Source: Aestuariimicrobium ganziense
GTDB lineage: Bacteria; Actinomycetota; Actinomycetes; Propionibacteriales; Propionibacteriaceae
Reading direction: 5' to 3'
Length of the DNA stretch: 64,000 nucleotides
Assembly: GCF_015352975.1 (NCBI RefSeq)
Contig: NZ_JACYIZ010000003.1
Span: 1-64,000 of the forward strand
The position numbers were made by a program, and so were the translations under genes. Of the stretch, positions 40,147-48,158 are shown piece after piece. The notes below the pieces were generated by a model. That model ran no database searches and was not told the origin of the DNA. It saw only the letters and a program-made list of their open reading frames with translations. Positions within the stretch are counted from its first letter, which is position 1. Each line of letters begins with the position of its first letter.

Positions 40147-40275
40147 TCAGGTGACCGGGTCGGTCGCCTCGGCCCACAGCGCTGCCTCGCGCTCGGCCTC
40201 GGCGACCTTCTGGCGTGCACCAACGACAGCGAGCACGGCTCCGAGGACGGCCAGGATCAGCAGCGGCTTCTTCAT
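40147..40275 (-). CDS. DLW-39 family small protein
   Basis: This 42-residue protein reads MKKPLLILAVLGAVLAVVGA, followed by RQKVAEAEREAALWAEATDP and a short end. It has a single N-terminal hydrophobic helix and a conserved-type C-terminal LW-EATD segment, which matches the small actinobacterial DLW-39 family of unknown role. A TAGGCT box (40288-40283 on the minus strand) lies seven bases before the ATG, so it is probably leaderless. It is separate from the convergent decayed ABC genes. Confidence 0.75.
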   Translation of the reverse strand: MKKPLLILAVLGAVLAVVGARQKVAEAEREAALWAEATDPVT

Positions 40276-40344
40276 GCCAGCCAGCCTACGTGGCCGCCCT
40301 CGTCGCTCGGTGCGCTCCCCCTCGCGGTGTTCCCTGACGTTGTT

Positions 40345-40659
40345 TCAGAGTGCGGCCGGCCACTCACCCTCGGCGGCGTTGTAGGTCTTGATCACCACAC
40401 CCGGCTGCGACATCATCGCCTGACGCTCCTCGCCACCCTCGCGCACGTGGGGGGCCTGCAGGTGCTTGGCCAGTGCCTCTTCACTGGCCCACTTCTCGAC
40501 GAAGCCGAGGACGTTGGGGTCTTCGGCACCCTCCTGCAACGCGTAGAGCAGGCAGCCCTCCTCCTGGTGGGTGGCCTCGGCCATCACCTCGAGGCGGCGC
40601 TTCAGCTCGTCCCGGTGCTCGGGCAGGGCGTGGAAGATGGCAAGCACATTGATCGTCAT
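40345..40659 (-). CDS. Antibiotic biosynthesis monooxygenase (ABM) domain protein
   Basis: This 104-residue protein has the ferredoxin-like ABM fold: TINVLAIFHALPEHRDELKR, EATHQEEGCLLYALQEGAED with the conserved EEGCL.Y, and VLGFVEKWASEEALAKHLQA with the typical EKW and HL. Members act as cofactor-free monooxygenases on quinol-like compounds, or as heme-degrading enzymes in other branches. ATG 40659 lies seven bases after CACAAT, another possible leaderless start. It is divergent from the dehydrogenase at 40853. The substrate is unknown. Confidence 0.88.
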   Translation of the reverse strand: MTINVLAIFHALPEHRDELKRRLEVMAEATHQEEGCLLYALQEGAEDPNVLGFVEKWASEEALAKHLQAPHVREGGEERQAMMSQPGVVIKTYNAAEGEWPAAL

Positions 40660-40852
40660 GGGGCCCATTGTGGCGTGCCGCACCTCGTCCGCGGCACGAA
40701 ATGCGTTGCAGGGTGGTCGTCGCGACCACGAGGCTTCACCCATGGGGTTCCACATCGTCGAAGTGGCGCTGGTCACCGACACCGCTCCCGGACCGTCCGA
40801 CCTGGTCGCCCAGGCCAACGCCCTCGCCGGTGACCGACCGTACAGTGGCGCC

Positions 40853-41752
40853 ATGACTCGAGTGGGATTCGTCGGGGCCACCGGCCTGATGGGGCACGGC
40901 ATGGCCAGGAACATCGTCGAGAAGGGGTTCGAGCTGGCGATCAGCCTGCGGGCGCCCAACGACAGGGTGGACGACCTGCTGGCCGCGGGCACCACCGTGG
41001 TCGACACCGCCGAGCTGGGACGATCCTGCGACGTGGTGGTGGTCTGCGTCACCGGCGCCGACGACGTCGCCGAGGTGGTCGACGCTTTGCTCACCGACCC
41101 GCGCGAGAACCTCGTGATCGTCGACAGCTCCACCAGCGAACCGTCGATGACCGCGGCCCTCGTCCGACGCTGTGAGACCAAGGGGGTTCGCTTCGTGGAC
41201 GCCCCGCTCACCATGGGACCGGCCGAGGCCGAGGCCGGTCGACTGAACGTGATCGTCGGCGCCACCGACGAACTGCTGGAGGAGGTTCGTCCGGTGCTCG
41301 AGACCTTCGCGGCACGGATCATCCATGCCGGGCCGACCGGGTCGGCGCACGCGATCAAGCTGATCAACAACTTCATGTACCAGACCATCACCTCGGCGGT
41401 CGCCGAGGGACTCGGGGTGGGAGCGAAGGTCGGCGTCAACCTGGCAGCGCTGTACGAGGTGATCACCGCCGGAGGCATGAACTGCCCGGCGGTGCGCACC
41501 ATGGGCGCCACCATCAACGGTGACTACACCACGATGAACTTCCAGCTCGACAACGCCCTCAAGGACGTGCGCTACTACACCCGGATGGCCGGCCAGCACC
41601 GGGTGCCGACACCGGTCGGCAACGGGACTGTGGTGGCCCTCGGTGTCGCCTCGGCCCTGGGGTTCGGGGAGAAGCTCGTCCCCAGCCTCACCGAGGCCGC
41701 TGCAGTGCTCGCCGGCGTCGAGATCCGCGGCGAGGTGCCGACCAGCGAGTAG
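40853..41752 (+). CDS. 3-hydroxyisobutyrate dehydrogenase-like NAD(P)-dependent oxidoreductase
   Basis: This 299-residue beta-hydroxyacid dehydrogenase has the N-terminal GFVGATGLMGHGMARNIVEK nucleotide fold, the substrate motif VDAPLTMGPAEAEAG (near residue 120), and the catalytic Lys region GSAHAIKLINNFMYQ near 170. Family members oxidise 3-hydroxyisobutyrate, tartronate semialdehyde or related acids. It may handle a tartronate or related semialdehyde, given the sugar-acid operon that follows on the other strand. TACAGT (40841-40846) six bases before ATG suggests a leaderless transcript. Confidence 0.85.
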   Translation: MTRVGFVGATGLMGHGMARNIVEKGFELAISLRAPNDRVDDLLAAGTTVVDTAELGRSCDVVVVCVTGADDVAEVVDALLTDPRENLVIVDSSTSEPSMTAALVRRCETKGVRFVDAPLTMGPAEAEAGRLNVIVGATDELLEEVRPVLETFAARIIHAGPTGSAHAIKLINNFMYQTITSAVAEGLGVGAKVGVNLAALYEVITAGGMNCPAVRTMGATINGDYTTMNFQLDNALKDVRYYTRMAGQHRVPTPVGNGTVVALGVASALGFGEKLVPSLTEAAAVLAGVEIRGEVPTSE

Positions 41753-41837
41753 CCCGCGTCGCCCGCCGACGGAGGTGATCGGTGTTGTTGGGGATTGCTG
41801 GGTGGACCCAGCGATATCCACCAACCGGCCGATCAGG

Positions 41838-41877
41838 GTTTCCGGAACTGCCGCGCTGTCGCGGCAATCGCCGAAAC
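41838..41877. terminator. Bidirectional hairpin terminator
   Basis: TGCCGCG (41849-41855) and CGCGGCA (41860-41866) form a seven-bp stem with a four-base loop, flanked by outer pairing GTTTC/GAAAC. It lies between the convergent dehydrogenase and UxaA genes. Confidence 0.7.
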
Positions 41878-41895
41878 TGTGATCGCGCGGCCCGC

Positions 41896-43440
41896 TCAGA
41901 CCACCGCGCCCAGGTGCCAGGGGATGAACTCGTCGGCACCGATGCCCAACCGCTCCGAGGCGGTGGCTCGTCCCGAGGCCACCTCGACCACCTCGCGGAA
42001 CAACTGCTCGCCGACCTGCTCGATGCTGACCCCGTCGAGCACCACCCCGGCGTCGAAGTCCATGTCGCCGGCCAACCTGGCGTACATCGCCGAGTTGGTC
42101 GCCACCTTGATGCAGGGCGCTGGACGAGAGCCGAACATCGAGCCTCGTCCTGTGGTGAACACCACGACGTTGGCGCCGCCGGCGATCATCCCGGTGACGC
42201 TGACCGGGTCGTAGCCAGGTGTGTCCATGAAGGTCAGCCCGTCGGCGACGATCGGCTCGGCGTAGCCCACCACGTCAGCCAGCGGTGACGACCCGGCCTT
42301 GGCGACGGCACCGAGTGACTTCTCGACGATCGTGGTGATGCCGCCGTCCTTGTTGCCCGGGGAGGGGTTGTTGTCGAGCGAGCCGCCGTGGACCGCGGTG
42401 TAGTCGCGCCACCAGGCGATCCGCTCGTCCAACTTGTCGGCGACCTCGGACGAGACCGCGCGCTCGGTGAGCAGGTGCTCGGCCCCGTACACCTCGGGGG
42501 TCTCGCCGATCACGACCCGCCCGCCCATCCCCACCAGCAGGTCGGCCGTGTGCCCGAGCGCAGGATTGGCGGTGATGCCGGAGTAGCCGTCCGAGCCGCC
42601 GCACTTCACCGACAGCACGAGTTCGTCGACTCCGATCGGCTCGCGCTCGACGGCACCGACCTCGGGAAGCAGCCGCTCGACCTCGGCGACCGCCGCCGCC
42701 ACCGTTGCGCTCACCCCACCCTCGTCCTGGATCACCAGCACCTGGCTGGCGGTCGACGACAACTGGGCGAACAACTCACCGGCCAGCAGCATCTCGCAGC
42801 CCAACCCGACCACGACCAGGGCAGCGAAGTTGGGGTGGGTCGCGGTGCCGACCAGGGTCCGCTCGAACAGCCGGGCACCGTCCGACCCCGCCACCAGCCC
42901 ACACCCCGAGTCGTGGGTCAGCGCCACCACGCCGTCGACGTTCGGGTGGTCGTCGAGTCGCCCGGTGAAGTGGCGCTCGACCATCTGGGCCACCGAGGCC
43001 GCGCAGTTCACGCTGGTGACGATGCCGATGTAGTTGCGGGTGGCGGCTCGTCCGTCTGGACGCCGGTAGCCCAGGAAGGTGCGGGGCAGGCGGTCGGGGT
43101 TTCCAGATCTCGACACGTCCGCCCGTGATCTCGACACTCCCGCTCGTTCCTCGCGGGCTACTCGATCCACGTCCCCACGCGCCACCGGGACGAACGCCAG
43201 GTTGTGGGTGTGCACGTGCTCGCCGGCAGCGATGTCGGCCGTGGCGACCCCGATCACCTGGGAGTACTTGCGCACCGGGTCGCCAACCCGGCGCTGCACC
43301 AACGCGACCTTGTGCCCCGCGGGCACCTGCCCGGTGACCTCGACCGACCGGCCATCGGCCTCGACCACGTCACCGGCCGCCAGCGCCTCGAGGGCGACGG
43401 CGACGTCGTCACCGGCCCGCAGCACCAGCACCCGCGTCAC
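41896..43440 (-). CDS. UxaA-family altronate/galactarate dehydratase
   Basis: This 514-residue protein has an N-terminal SAF domain (residues about 1-90, ending HVHTHNLAF) and a large UxaA hydrolase domain (FLGYRRPDGRAATRNYIGIV, VVALTHDSGCGL, VLSVKCGGSDGYSGITANPA, NPSPGNKDGGITTIVEKSLG). Such enzymes dehydrate altronate, galactarate or related sugar acids to 2-keto-3-deoxy acids. GTG 43440 overlaps the stop of the aldolase gene (GTGA). The linker, about residues 90-120, is coded by a REP-like repeat, which is unusual. The product would feed the KDPG-type aldolase encoded just upstream. The exact acid is unknown. Confidence 0.9.
   Translation of the reverse strand: MTRVLVLRAGDDVAVALEALAAGDVVEADGRSVEVTGQVPAGHKVALVQRRVGDPVRKYSQVIGVATADIAAGEHVHTHNLAFVPVARGDVDRVAREERAGVSRSRADVSRSGNPDRLPRTFLGYRRPDGRAATRNYIGIVTSVNCAASVAQMVERHFTGRLDDHPNVDGVVALTHDSGCGLVAGSDGARLFERTLVGTATHPNFAALVVVGLGCEMLLAGELFAQLSSTASQVLVIQDEGGVSATVAAAVAEVERLLPEVGAVEREPIGVDELVLSVKCGGSDGYSGITANPALGHTADLLVGMGGRVVIGETPEVYGAEHLLTERAVSSEVADKLDERIAWWRDYTAVHGGSLDNNPSPGNKDGGITTIVEKSLGAVAKAGSSPLADVVGYAEPIVADGLTFMDTPGYDPVSVTGMIAGGANVVVFTTGRGSMFGSRPAPCIKVATNSAMYARLAGDMDFDAGVVLDGVSIEQVGEQLFREVVEVASGRATASERLGIGADEFIPWHLGAVV
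43127..43168. repeat. REP-like repeat within the UxaA coding sequence
   Basis: GATCTCGACACTCCCGCTCG, then TTCCTCGCGGGCTACTCGAT, resembles the REP-like units elsewhere in the window, and a partial unit (GATCTCGACACGTCCGCCCG) precedes it at 43107. It stays in frame and encodes Arg/Ser-rich residues (REERAGVSRSRADVSRSG) between the two domains of the dehydratase. Confidence 0.6.
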
Positions 43441-44018
43441 CGGCCGGCCTCCGACAGGCGCTCCAGCGCCGTGGTGACCATCCACGATCCGCCGACGGCG
43501 ACCACTGAAGGCAGGGCGAGGTACTCGTCCACGTTGTGCGGGCCGATGCCACCGGTCGGCACCCAGCGCACGGTGCCGAACACCGCCGACAGTGCCCTCA
43601 GCGCCGCCGGGCCGCCGTAGGTCGAGGCAGGGAAGAACTTCAGCGTGGTGATGCCCCACTCCAGTGCCGTCATCACCTCGGTCGGCGTCACCGCACCGGG
43701 CACCACGACCACGCCACGCTCAGCGGCCCGCTCCACCACACCTCGGTGCAGCCCCGGGCTCACCACGAACTGCGCGCCCGCATCGACCGCCTGGTCGACC
43801 TGGTCGGCCGACAGCACGGTGCCGGCACCCACCAGCAGTCCGTCGACCTCGGCCATCGCCCTGATCGAGTCCAGCGCCGCCGGCGTCCGCAGGGTGACCT
43901 CGGCCACCCCGATCCCGTCGGCCAGCAACTGCTCGGCCAGTGGCCTCGCCAGCGCGGCGTCGTCCAGGACGACCACGGGGATCAACCGGTGGGCGGTGGG
44001 GTCGGTGGCGTGGGTCAT
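43437..44018 (-). CDS. KDPG/KHG aldolase
   Basis: This 193-residue protein is a class I 2-keto-3-deoxy-6-phosphogluconate aldolase: LIPVVVLDDAALARPLAEQL, GVAEVTLRTPAALDSI with the catalytic-type Glu, VGAGTVLSADQVDQAV, FVVSPGLHRGVVERA, and TTLKFFPASTYGG with the Schiff-base Lys. It cleaves 2-keto-3-deoxy sugar acids to pyruvate and an aldehyde. ATG 44018 follows CAGGAG. It lies between the unknown 621-aa gene (4 bp upstream) and the UxaA gene (4-bp overlap), so all three form one operon for sugar-acid breakdown. No 2-keto-3-deoxygluconate kinase is present here. Confidence 0.92.
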   Translation of the reverse strand: MTHATDPTAHRLIPVVVLDDAALARPLAEQLLADGIGVAEVTLRTPAALDSIRAMAEVDGLLVGAGTVLSADQVDQAVDAGAQFVVSPGLHRGVVERAAERGVVVVPGAVTPTEVMTALEWGITTLKFFPASTYGGPAALRALSAVFGTVRWVPTGGIGPHNVDEYLALPSVVAVGGSWMVTTALERLSEAGR

Positions 44019-44022
44019 CGGA

Positions 44023-45888
44023 TCACTCCTGGCTACGGGTACCGGTCGTCCAGTTGAGTCGCAGCGACGAGTCCCGACCGGTGACGGTGATCGTCGACGC
44101 GCCCCGCGGGGCCTGCACCCAGGCGCAGTCGTAGCGTCCGAACGAGGCGTTGCGGCCCACCCCGTCGACCCGGAGGCCCTGCTTCCAGCGCAGTTCGATC
44201 CGGTGCGGAGCCCGGGGACGATCGCCCAGCCCGAGCACCGCGTCGAAGACCAGGCTGGTGCGCCGCATGTCGAGAGTTGCCGCCTTGAGCATGGTGGTGA
44301 ACTCCGACAGGGACGAGTACTCGCCGCGGTCACTGAGCACCACCGCCCAACCGGTCAGGGTGCCGCGCTGCAGCAGTTCGTCCTCACTCGACATCTCGAT
44401 CGGGTTCAGTGCCACCACGCCGATGAACGAGTCGCCCTTGCGGGCGGCCACCATCCGTTCGGTGAGGGTCGACTCGTCGAACTTCACGAACGGGAAGTAC
44501 AGGTGTGACAGTTCGTGGCGGCGTCCCTCGAGGTAGCCGCGGCGCAGCCGCAGGTCGTGCAGCACCAGCAGCACGTTGTCGACCTGGCCGATGTCGGGGT
44601 TGATCCCGTTGCCCACCCAGGCCGAGGGGGTGGCCGAGCGCACCTCCGATCCCAGGGTCGAGGCGCCGGGGTGGGTGCCGAACACCCTGATGTCGTTCGG
44701 CAGCGACGCCATCCACAGACTCTGCTGGTCACCGAACTCGCCGGGCTGGAAGTGCTGGGTGCTCGAGAGCACGTGCCGAGGCGTGCGGTGGGTGACGATG
44801 TTGGCCCGTGGCAGCACCAACCCAGTGGTGATCGGGTTGAGCGCACGCAGGGTGGCCCTGGCCATCCGCGGTGACAGCCGCAGGAAGGGACCCAGTTGGG
44901 CCAGGTAGCGGTTGCTGGCCAACCCCAGCCGTCGCATGCCGTCGAGGGTGACGCCGACGGTCTCGGGCGTGGTGAAGGCCTGCATCCCCCACGCCGCCCG
45001 CAGCACGTCGTCTCGGGCCTCGTCACCGTCGCGGTCACGGTGCCGCATCCGTGAGCCCTCCACGGCCTCACCCGGGTCGCGGCCATGGCTCGTCCTGATC
45101 AGGTGAGCGCCGTCGGCACGGGCGATCTCGTCCAGCACGCGGGGCACCTGATAGCGCGACCGGCCGACGAAGATGCTGGTCATGGTCTGCGGGTCGAACC
45201 TCGGCGGGGCACCGAACGCGGCCGCGAGGATGCCGTTGAGTTCCGAGCGCACCGGCTCCATCTTCGGCTTGCGATAGGCGCGTCCCTCGCAGGCCACGAA
45301 CCTGCCCTCGAACCGGTGCAGGGCCATGTCGAGCAGCATCAGGTCGAGCACCATCGACGCCCGGGTGGTCAGGTCGTCGTCCTGGCTGTGTTCGACCAGC
45401 AGCGTCAGCGCCGCGATGTCGAGTTCGTAGAAGGTGCCGCTCAGCCACTCCGAGAAGCCATGGCGGAAGCGGTCCTCCAGCCACCACAGCAGCCGGGTGC
45501 GTCCGCGCTCGCGGTGCTGGGCACCACTGAACCCGGTGTGCGAGAACACCTTGTCGGGCAGCAGTTGGCCAGACAGGAACTCCCCCACGGCGAACATCGC
45601 CTGGTGGTTCTCGGTCCAGGTGCACATCGAGTCGGTGCTGACGTCGTCCATGCCGTGGCGGAACCCGACCAGGCACCGGTCGATCTCATCACGCAGCGCC
45701 TGCGGCAACAGGTCGCCCCCGCCCAGTCGCAACGCGAGCACCACCATCAACCGCTGGTCGGCGAGGTCGATCCGGGCGTCGATGAAGTCGATCATGTGAT
45801 GCACCCAGGTGGTGTCGGCGGTGCCGTTGGCCATCGCCTGCGCGGTGGCACGGTAGGCCCAGCTCACCGCCCCGCCCTCGCCCGCCAT
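44023..45888 (-). CDS. Unrecognised 621-aa protein of the sugar-acid operon, possibly an alpha/alpha-toroid enzyme
   Basis: I do not recognise this family. The N-terminal 300 residues look all-helical with regularly spaced amphipathic helices, and contain CTWTENHQAMFAVGEFLSGQ near residue 92 and RTRLLWWLEDRFRHGFSEWL. The C-terminal 200 residues look beta-rich. A helical toroid with an Asn-His pair followed by a beta domain recalls polysaccharide lyases, but this is only an analogy. There is no signal peptide, so it is probably cytoplasmic. It is 4 bp before a KDPG aldolase gene and two genes before a UxaA dehydratase, so it may supply an unsaturated or free uronic or aldonic acid to them. ATG 45888 is chosen; 45930 and 45972 are alternatives. 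Confidence 0.6.
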   Translation of the reverse strand: MAGEGGAVSWAYRATAQAMANGTADTTWVHHMIDFIDARIDLADQRLMVVLALRLGGGDLLPQALRDEIDRCLVGFRHGMDDVSTDSMCTWTENHQAMFAVGEFLSGQLLPDKVFSHTGFSGAQHRERGRTRLLWWLEDRFRHGFSEWLSGTFYELDIAALTLLVEHSQDDDLTTRASMVLDLMLLDMALHRFEGRFVACEGRAYRKPKMEPVRSELNGILAAAFGAPPRFDPQTMTSIFVGRSRYQVPRVLDEIARADGAHLIRTSHGRDPGEAVEGSRMRHRDRDGDEARDDVLRAAWGMQAFTTPETVGVTLDGMRRLGLASNRYLAQLGPFLRLSPRMARATLRALNPITTGLVLPRANIVTHRTPRHVLSSTQHFQPGEFGDQQSLWMASLPNDIRVFGTHPGASTLGSEVRSATPSAWVGNGINPDIGQVDNVLLVLHDLRLRRGYLEGRRHELSHLYFPFVKFDESTLTERMVAARKGDSFIGVVALNPIEMSSEDELLQRGTLTGWAVVLSDRGEYSSLSEFTTMLKAATLDMRRTSLVFDAVLGLGDRPRAPHRIELRWKQGLRVDGVGRNASFGRYDCAWVQAPRGASTITVTGRDSSLRLNWTTGTRSQE

Positions 45889-46073
45889 GGACGCACAGTT
45901 CCTCTCCCGACCGGCAACCGATCGACCCATCAGCACGATAGGCACCCCGCGGCCCGCAGCACCCGACCGCATCGCGAATCGTCACACAAAAGCGACCAAA
46001 GCCATCCCGTGGCATGACCGGCCCCGCCCCAGGAGCATCCCGCAGTACGACGCTGCCACCCGGTGGCGACGCC

Positions 46074-46086
46074 TAGGCTTGGTCCG
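46074..46086 (+). promoter_or_regulatory. Leaderless -10 box of the histidine kinase gene
   Basis: TAGGCT at 46074-46079 is followed by seven bases and ATG 46087, with no Shine-Dalgarno. The region 45889-46073 between the divergent genes shows no other clear element. Confidence 0.55.
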
Positions 46087-47382
46087 ATGTCCACGACACT
46101 GCCCGAAACTGCCGACCAGGAACGCCGGGCATTCCTGGTGAACGGCATCGCCGTGGTGGTGGTCGGGCTGATGGCGCTGCTGCCCTACTTCCTGCTGGGC
46201 AGCAGTTCTCCCCGGATGGCGGCTGCGCTGGTCACCGGCCTGCTGATGTGGGCCGGCCTGCTGTGGCGGCGTCGAAACCCGCTGCTGATGCTCGCCCTGG
46301 TCACCGCCGGCGGCATCCTGCAACTGTTCCTGCTCAACGTCCCGACCACCTCGGTGGTGGTGATCCCGGTCGCGGTCTACAGCTACGCCCGCTGGGTCGA
46401 CGGACGACGCTCGCGGCTGGTGCTGCTGCTCGGGGCGGCTGCCGCCGTGCTCGGACCGCTGTCGTGGGTCGCCGGGATGATGAGCCCCTACACCGACTTC
46501 ACCGCGACGCTCACCTTCTACGTGCTGGCCGCGGTGGTCTGCGGCGGCATGGTGGTCACCCCGTACGCGATCGGACGACGCATCCGCGAGTCAGCGCTGA
46601 TCACCGACCAGCGCGCCCAGGCCCGTGTGCAGCGCCACCAGGCCGAACTCGCCGAGCGCGAGGCGGCTGCCCGGTTCGCCGAGGTGCGAGCCCGCTCGCA
46701 GATCGCGCGCGAGTTGCACGACATCGTCGCCCACTCGCTGTCGGTGATGATCGTCCAGGCCGAGGGCGGACGAGCGCTGGCCGCCAAGCGCCCCGAGCAC
46801 GCGGCCGAGGTTTTGGGCACGATCGCCGAGACCGGACGAGACGCCCTGGCCGAGATGCGCAGGATTGTCGGCGTGCTGCGCGGGGAGGACCCGGCCGCTC
46901 CCGACTACCGACCCACCCCGGGACTGGACGACATCCCCGAGATGGTGGAGCGGTCGGGTGACCGGGTCGCGCTGGTCGTCCGCGGTGCGGTGCCGTCGGT
47001 GCCCCAGACCGTCGGCCTGACCGCCTACCGGATCGCCCAGGAGGGCGTCACCAACTTCCTCAAGCACGCCGGACCCGAGGCCAGGTGCCAGGTCACCGTG
47101 AGCTACCTTCCCGACATGATCGTGGTCGAGGTCGCCGACGACGGGGTGGGTGCCGCCTCGTCCGACGACGGCGCCGGCCACGGTCTGCAGGGCATGGCCG
47201 AACGCGTCGCGGCGATGGGTGGGCAACTGCTCGCCCGACCCAGGAGCACCGGCGGATTCCTGGTGCGGGCCCTGCTGCCGATGCCACCGGCCGGGTCATC
47301 GCCCGCGAACTCGCACCCGGCACCGCCGTTCCAGACACCCGCGCCGCCCAACGTTCCGACCATCCCAGGAGGCCCTCGATGA
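46087..47382 (+). CDS. NarL-type sensor histidine kinase
   Basis: This 431-residue membrane sensor has about five N-terminal helices (residues about 17-165), a short linker helix, a HisKA_3 domain with the phospho-His in ELHDIVAHSLSVMIVQAEGG near residue 218, and a HATPase domain (AYRIAQEGVTNFLKHAGPEA near 320, EVADDGVGA, GHGLQGMAERVAAMGG). The last 40 residues are Pro-rich. It should phosphorylate the response regulator encoded next, whose start overlaps its stop (ATGA). The signal is unknown; a short-loop membrane sensor of this type may sense envelope stress. The MacB-like ABC exporter 2.8 kb downstream could be a target. Confidence 0.9.
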   Translation: MSTTLPETADQERRAFLVNGIAVVVVGLMALLPYFLLGSSSPRMAAALVTGLLMWAGLLWRRRNPLLMLALVTAGGILQLFLLNVPTTSVVVIPVAVYSYARWVDGRRSRLVLLLGAAAAVLGPLSWVAGMMSPYTDFTATLTFYVLAAVVCGGMVVTPYAIGRRIRESALITDQRAQARVQRHQAELAEREAAARFAEVRARSQIARELHDIVAHSLSVMIVQAEGGRALAAKRPEHAAEVLGTIAETGRDALAEMRRIVGVLRGEDPAAPDYRPTPGLDDIPEMVERSGDRVALVVRGAVPSVPQTVGLTAYRIAQEGVTNFLKHAGPEARCQVTVSYLPDMIVVEVADDGVGAASSDDGAGHGLQGMAERVAAMGGQLLARPRSTGGFLVRALLPMPPAGSSPANSHPAPPFQTPAPPNVPTIPGGPR

Positions 47383-48041
47383 CCGACCAGATCCGTGTGC
47401 TGCTCGCCGACGACCAGGCGTTGGTGCGCAGTGGTTTCCGGATGTTGATCGAGGCCGAGGACGACATGGCTGTGGTCGCCGAGGCCAACAACGGGGTCGA
47501 GGCGCTCGAGGTGCTGCGCCGCGCCGAGGTCGACGTCGTGCTGATGGACATCCGGATGCCGGTGATGGACGGGGTCGAGGCCACCCGGCGGATTGCCTCG
47601 TCGCCGCTGACCACCAAGGTGCTGGTGCTGACCACCTTCGACCTGGACGAGTACGTCTTCGCCGCCCTCAAGGCCGGGGCCTCCGGCTTCCTGCTCAAGG
47701 ACGCGCGCCCCACCGAACTGCTCAGCGCCATCCGCAACGTCGCCGCCGGTGAGGCCGTGGTCGCCCCGTCGGCCACCCGCCGACTGCTCGAGCACGTCGT
47801 CCCCACCCTGCCCTCGGCTCCGGGACACCGCGACAACCGGCTCGACGTGCTCACCGAGCGCGAACGTGAGGTGCTGGTCGAGATCGCCCACGGGGCGACC
47901 AATGCCGAGATCGGCTCGACCCTCTACATGGCCGAGGGCACCGTCAAGACCCACATCGGGCGCCTGCTCAGCAAGCTGCAGTGCCGCGACCGGGTGGGGC
48001 TGGTGCTGCTCGCCTACGAGACCGGGCTGGTCAAGCGCTGA
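47379..48041 (+). CDS. NarL/FixJ-family response regulator
   Basis: This 220-residue protein has a receiver domain (RVLLADDQALVRSGFRMLIE with the acidic pair, DVVLMDIRMPVMDG with the phospho-Asp near 55, and VLTTFDLDEYVFAALKAGAS with the conserved Lys further on in FLLKDA) and a LuxR-type helix-turn-helix (LTEREREVLVEIAHGATNAE, GTVKTHIGRLLSKLQCRDRV). It is the partner of the kinase encoded upstream and has AGGAGG before ATG 47379. Its regulon is not known. A strong hairpin follows at 48058-48092. Confidence 0.94.
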   Translation: MTDQIRVLLADDQALVRSGFRMLIEAEDDMAVVAEANNGVEALEVLRRAEVDVVLMDIRMPVMDGVEATRRIASSPLTTKVLVLTTFDLDEYVFAALKAGASGFLLKDARPTELLSAIRNVAAGEAVVAPSATRRLLEHVVPTLPSAPGHRDNRLDVLTEREREVLVEIAHGATNAEIGSTLYMAEGTVKTHIGRLLSKLQCRDRVGLVLLAYETGLVKR

Positions 48042-48057
48042 CCGACGATCCGGGCGT

Positions 48058-48092
48058 GGTGACCACGATGTCGCCCCGCCCTCGTGGTCACC
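48058..48092. terminator. Hairpin after the response regulator gene
   Basis: GGTGACCACGA (48058-48068) pairs perfectly with TCGTGGTCACC (48082-48092) over 13 bases. It lies 16 bp after the stop and 13 bp before a TAGGCT box (48105-48110) that could serve the next gene, so it may act as a terminator, or as an operator for that promoter. Confidence 0.6.
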
Positions 48093-48158
48093 GAACCGCG
48101 ACGATAGGCTGAGGGGGCGCGCCGAGGCTGCCCGGGCATCGGCGAGAAGGAGTCACTG

